Made by a program: the position numbers and the translations under genes. Shown here piece after piece: positions 63,422 to 64,000 of a stretch of DNA of 64,000 nucleotides. A model generated the notes under the pieces. That model was not told the origin of the DNA. It saw only the letters and a program-made list of their open reading frames with translations, and did no database searches. The DNA comes from Nitrospira japonica. Lineage in GTDB: Bacteria; Nitrospirota; Nitrospiria; Nitrospirales; Nitrospiraceae. Position 1 is the stretch's first letter, and each line of letters starts with the position of its first letter. The stretch spans positions 1,552,876 to 1,616,875 of the forward strand of contig NZ_LT828648.1 of the NCBI RefSeq assembly GCF_900169565.1, given 5' to 3'.

Positions 63422-63511
63422 CGTTCGCCGTACCGGAACTGCCGGCTGGGACGCCCGCCGATTTTCCGGCCGCTTGTCATTCGGGAGCCCGCTTGGCTAT
63501 ACTGCCTCCCT

Positions 63512-63796
63512 ATGAGCATTAGGAAAGCTGGTGGTGATTGGGAGCCGATGCTCCTTCCGATCGAGCCGCGACAGTGCAAGGTGTGCCAGTTAGGGCTCTA
63601 TCGCGACAAAACGATGCTTCGTGGAGGCTGGTCCCGCTGCAGCGTTTGCGACGAGTTCGTCCACTACAGTTGCCTGGCCAGCGGCAAGGTGTCGTTCCTC
63701 AAGGCTCGTCCGCGTATCTGCAAAACCTGCCGCGCTGCGGAGAAGGCCGCCTCCGTCCCCCCGACGGCGGAGCAGCCGGTGGCCGTGGGCTCGTGA
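63512..63796 (+). CDS. Small zinc-finger protein (PHD/C1-like)
   Basis: A 94-residue protein with CKVC (about 22-25), CSVCDEFVHYSCLASG and CKTC, giving eight potential zinc ligands in a C4-H-C3-like order. A disordered Pro/Ala tail follows. Its stop overlaps the GTG of the next gene. No family was recognised with certainty; RNA-, DNA- or protein-binding cannot be decided. Confidence 0.6.
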   Translation: MSIRKAGGDWEPMLLPIEPRQCKVCQLGLYRDKTMLRGGWSRCSVCDEFVHYSCLASGKVSFLKARPRICKTCRAAEKAASVPPTAEQPVAVGS

Positions 63797-64000
63797 CCGA
63801 CCCCGACTTCGGCCGATCTTCCGATGACCCGAGATGGCAGCAGGTGTTGGCGCAGAGCGTGCACTACGTTCTGGCCCCGCTGATTCTCTTCTCCAGCGGA
63901 TTCTTCACGGCAAATTTTCTCATCAGCGGCCAGTACACCTGGCCGAGAACGAGTCGGGCCGCAGCCTTGACGCTGACGGTGCTCGTCCTGTGCTATGAAT
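63793..64000 (+). CDS. Membrane protein, partial (N-terminus only)
   Basis: GTG start overlapping the stop of the zinc-finger gene; 69 codons are visible before the window ends. After a polar start (VTDPDFGRSSDDPRWQ) come two hydrophobic stretches (about 23-40 and 54-68). Too little is present to assign a family. Confidence 0.55.
   Translation, partial: MTDPDFGRSSDDPRWQQVLAQSVHYVLAPLILFSSGFFTANFLISGQYTWPRTSRAAALTLTVLVLCYE

Noticed and set aside
1-64000. CRISPR arrays, rRNA and tRNA genes
   Set aside because: No regularly spaced repeats and no tRNA-like TTCGAAT arm or rRNA sequence was noticed on either strand by eye; a tRNA and Rfam scan would settle it.

Overview
The window looks like part of a GC-rich chromosome of the Nitrospirota, most probably a Nitrospira relative. 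This rests on protein style and gene content: a complex I operon with fused NuoCD, a NikR regulon, hopanoid and carotenoid genes, a B12 riboswitch on a class I ribonucleotide reductase, and a desaturase/Cfa/FAD-oxidoreductase set that fits the methyl-branched 16:0 fatty acid known from Nitrospira. No rRNA, tRNA, CRISPR array, insertion sequence or prophage was recognised.

Layout. 1-7.8 kb (minus strand): an operon starting with a MidA/NDUFAF7-type methyltransferase followed by nuoA, B, CD, E, F and G (G cut by the window edge). 8.1-11.6 kb: a cupin protein and secA. 11.8-25 kb (mostly plus): an accessory island of three loosely repeated modules built from TonB, a TonB-dependent receptor, TlpA-like thioredoxins, a beta-barrel, beta-propeller proteins, an HMA-like protein, five small exported C-x-W-x-C proteins, and three paralogous one-domain HTH proteins that each close a module. 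25-39 kb: cupredoxin-like and TPR proteins, a DsbA-like protein, an ECF sigma factor with a cysteine-rich tail, a Cu(I)-type P1B ATPase with two YHS domains, a sixth small cysteine protein, an RND heavy-metal efflux set and an HtrA protease. 39-47 kb: DoxX, a secreted LCAT-like lipase, nikR, a DUF3842 protein, a candidate NikR operator, a TonB receptor, a deoxyhypusine-synthase-like protein, HldD and a DNA glycosylase. 47-54.2 kb (minus): a degenerate histidine kinase, small membrane and secreted proteins, a c-type cytochrome, CruF-like, HpnA and IspA. 54.2-64 kb: a candidate 6S RNA, an ABM protein, a cobalamin riboswitch with nrdAB, a CWC protein, desaturase-cfa-FAD oxidoreductase, a small zinc-finger protein and a partial membrane protein.

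How the genes may work together. The 11.8-39 kb part reads as one large envelope metal-handling region. Uptake would use TonB and its receptor, periplasmic thiol and metal chemistry would use TlpA, DsbA, HMA-like and Cys-pair proteins, sensing would use the CorE-like sigma factor, and export would use the Cu ATPase and RND pump. The small C-x-W-x-C family and its linked HTH proteins are the best candidate for an undescribed system. A second metal circuit (NikR, a perfect 11-bp palindrome, a TonB receptor) points to nickel uptake. The last lipid genes probably unsaturate, methylate and then reduce an acyl chain to a mid-chain methyl branch.

Limits: everything here was read by eye, with no database search. 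Start sites are chosen from visible ribosome-binding sites and family length; functions of the small exported proteins are unknown.
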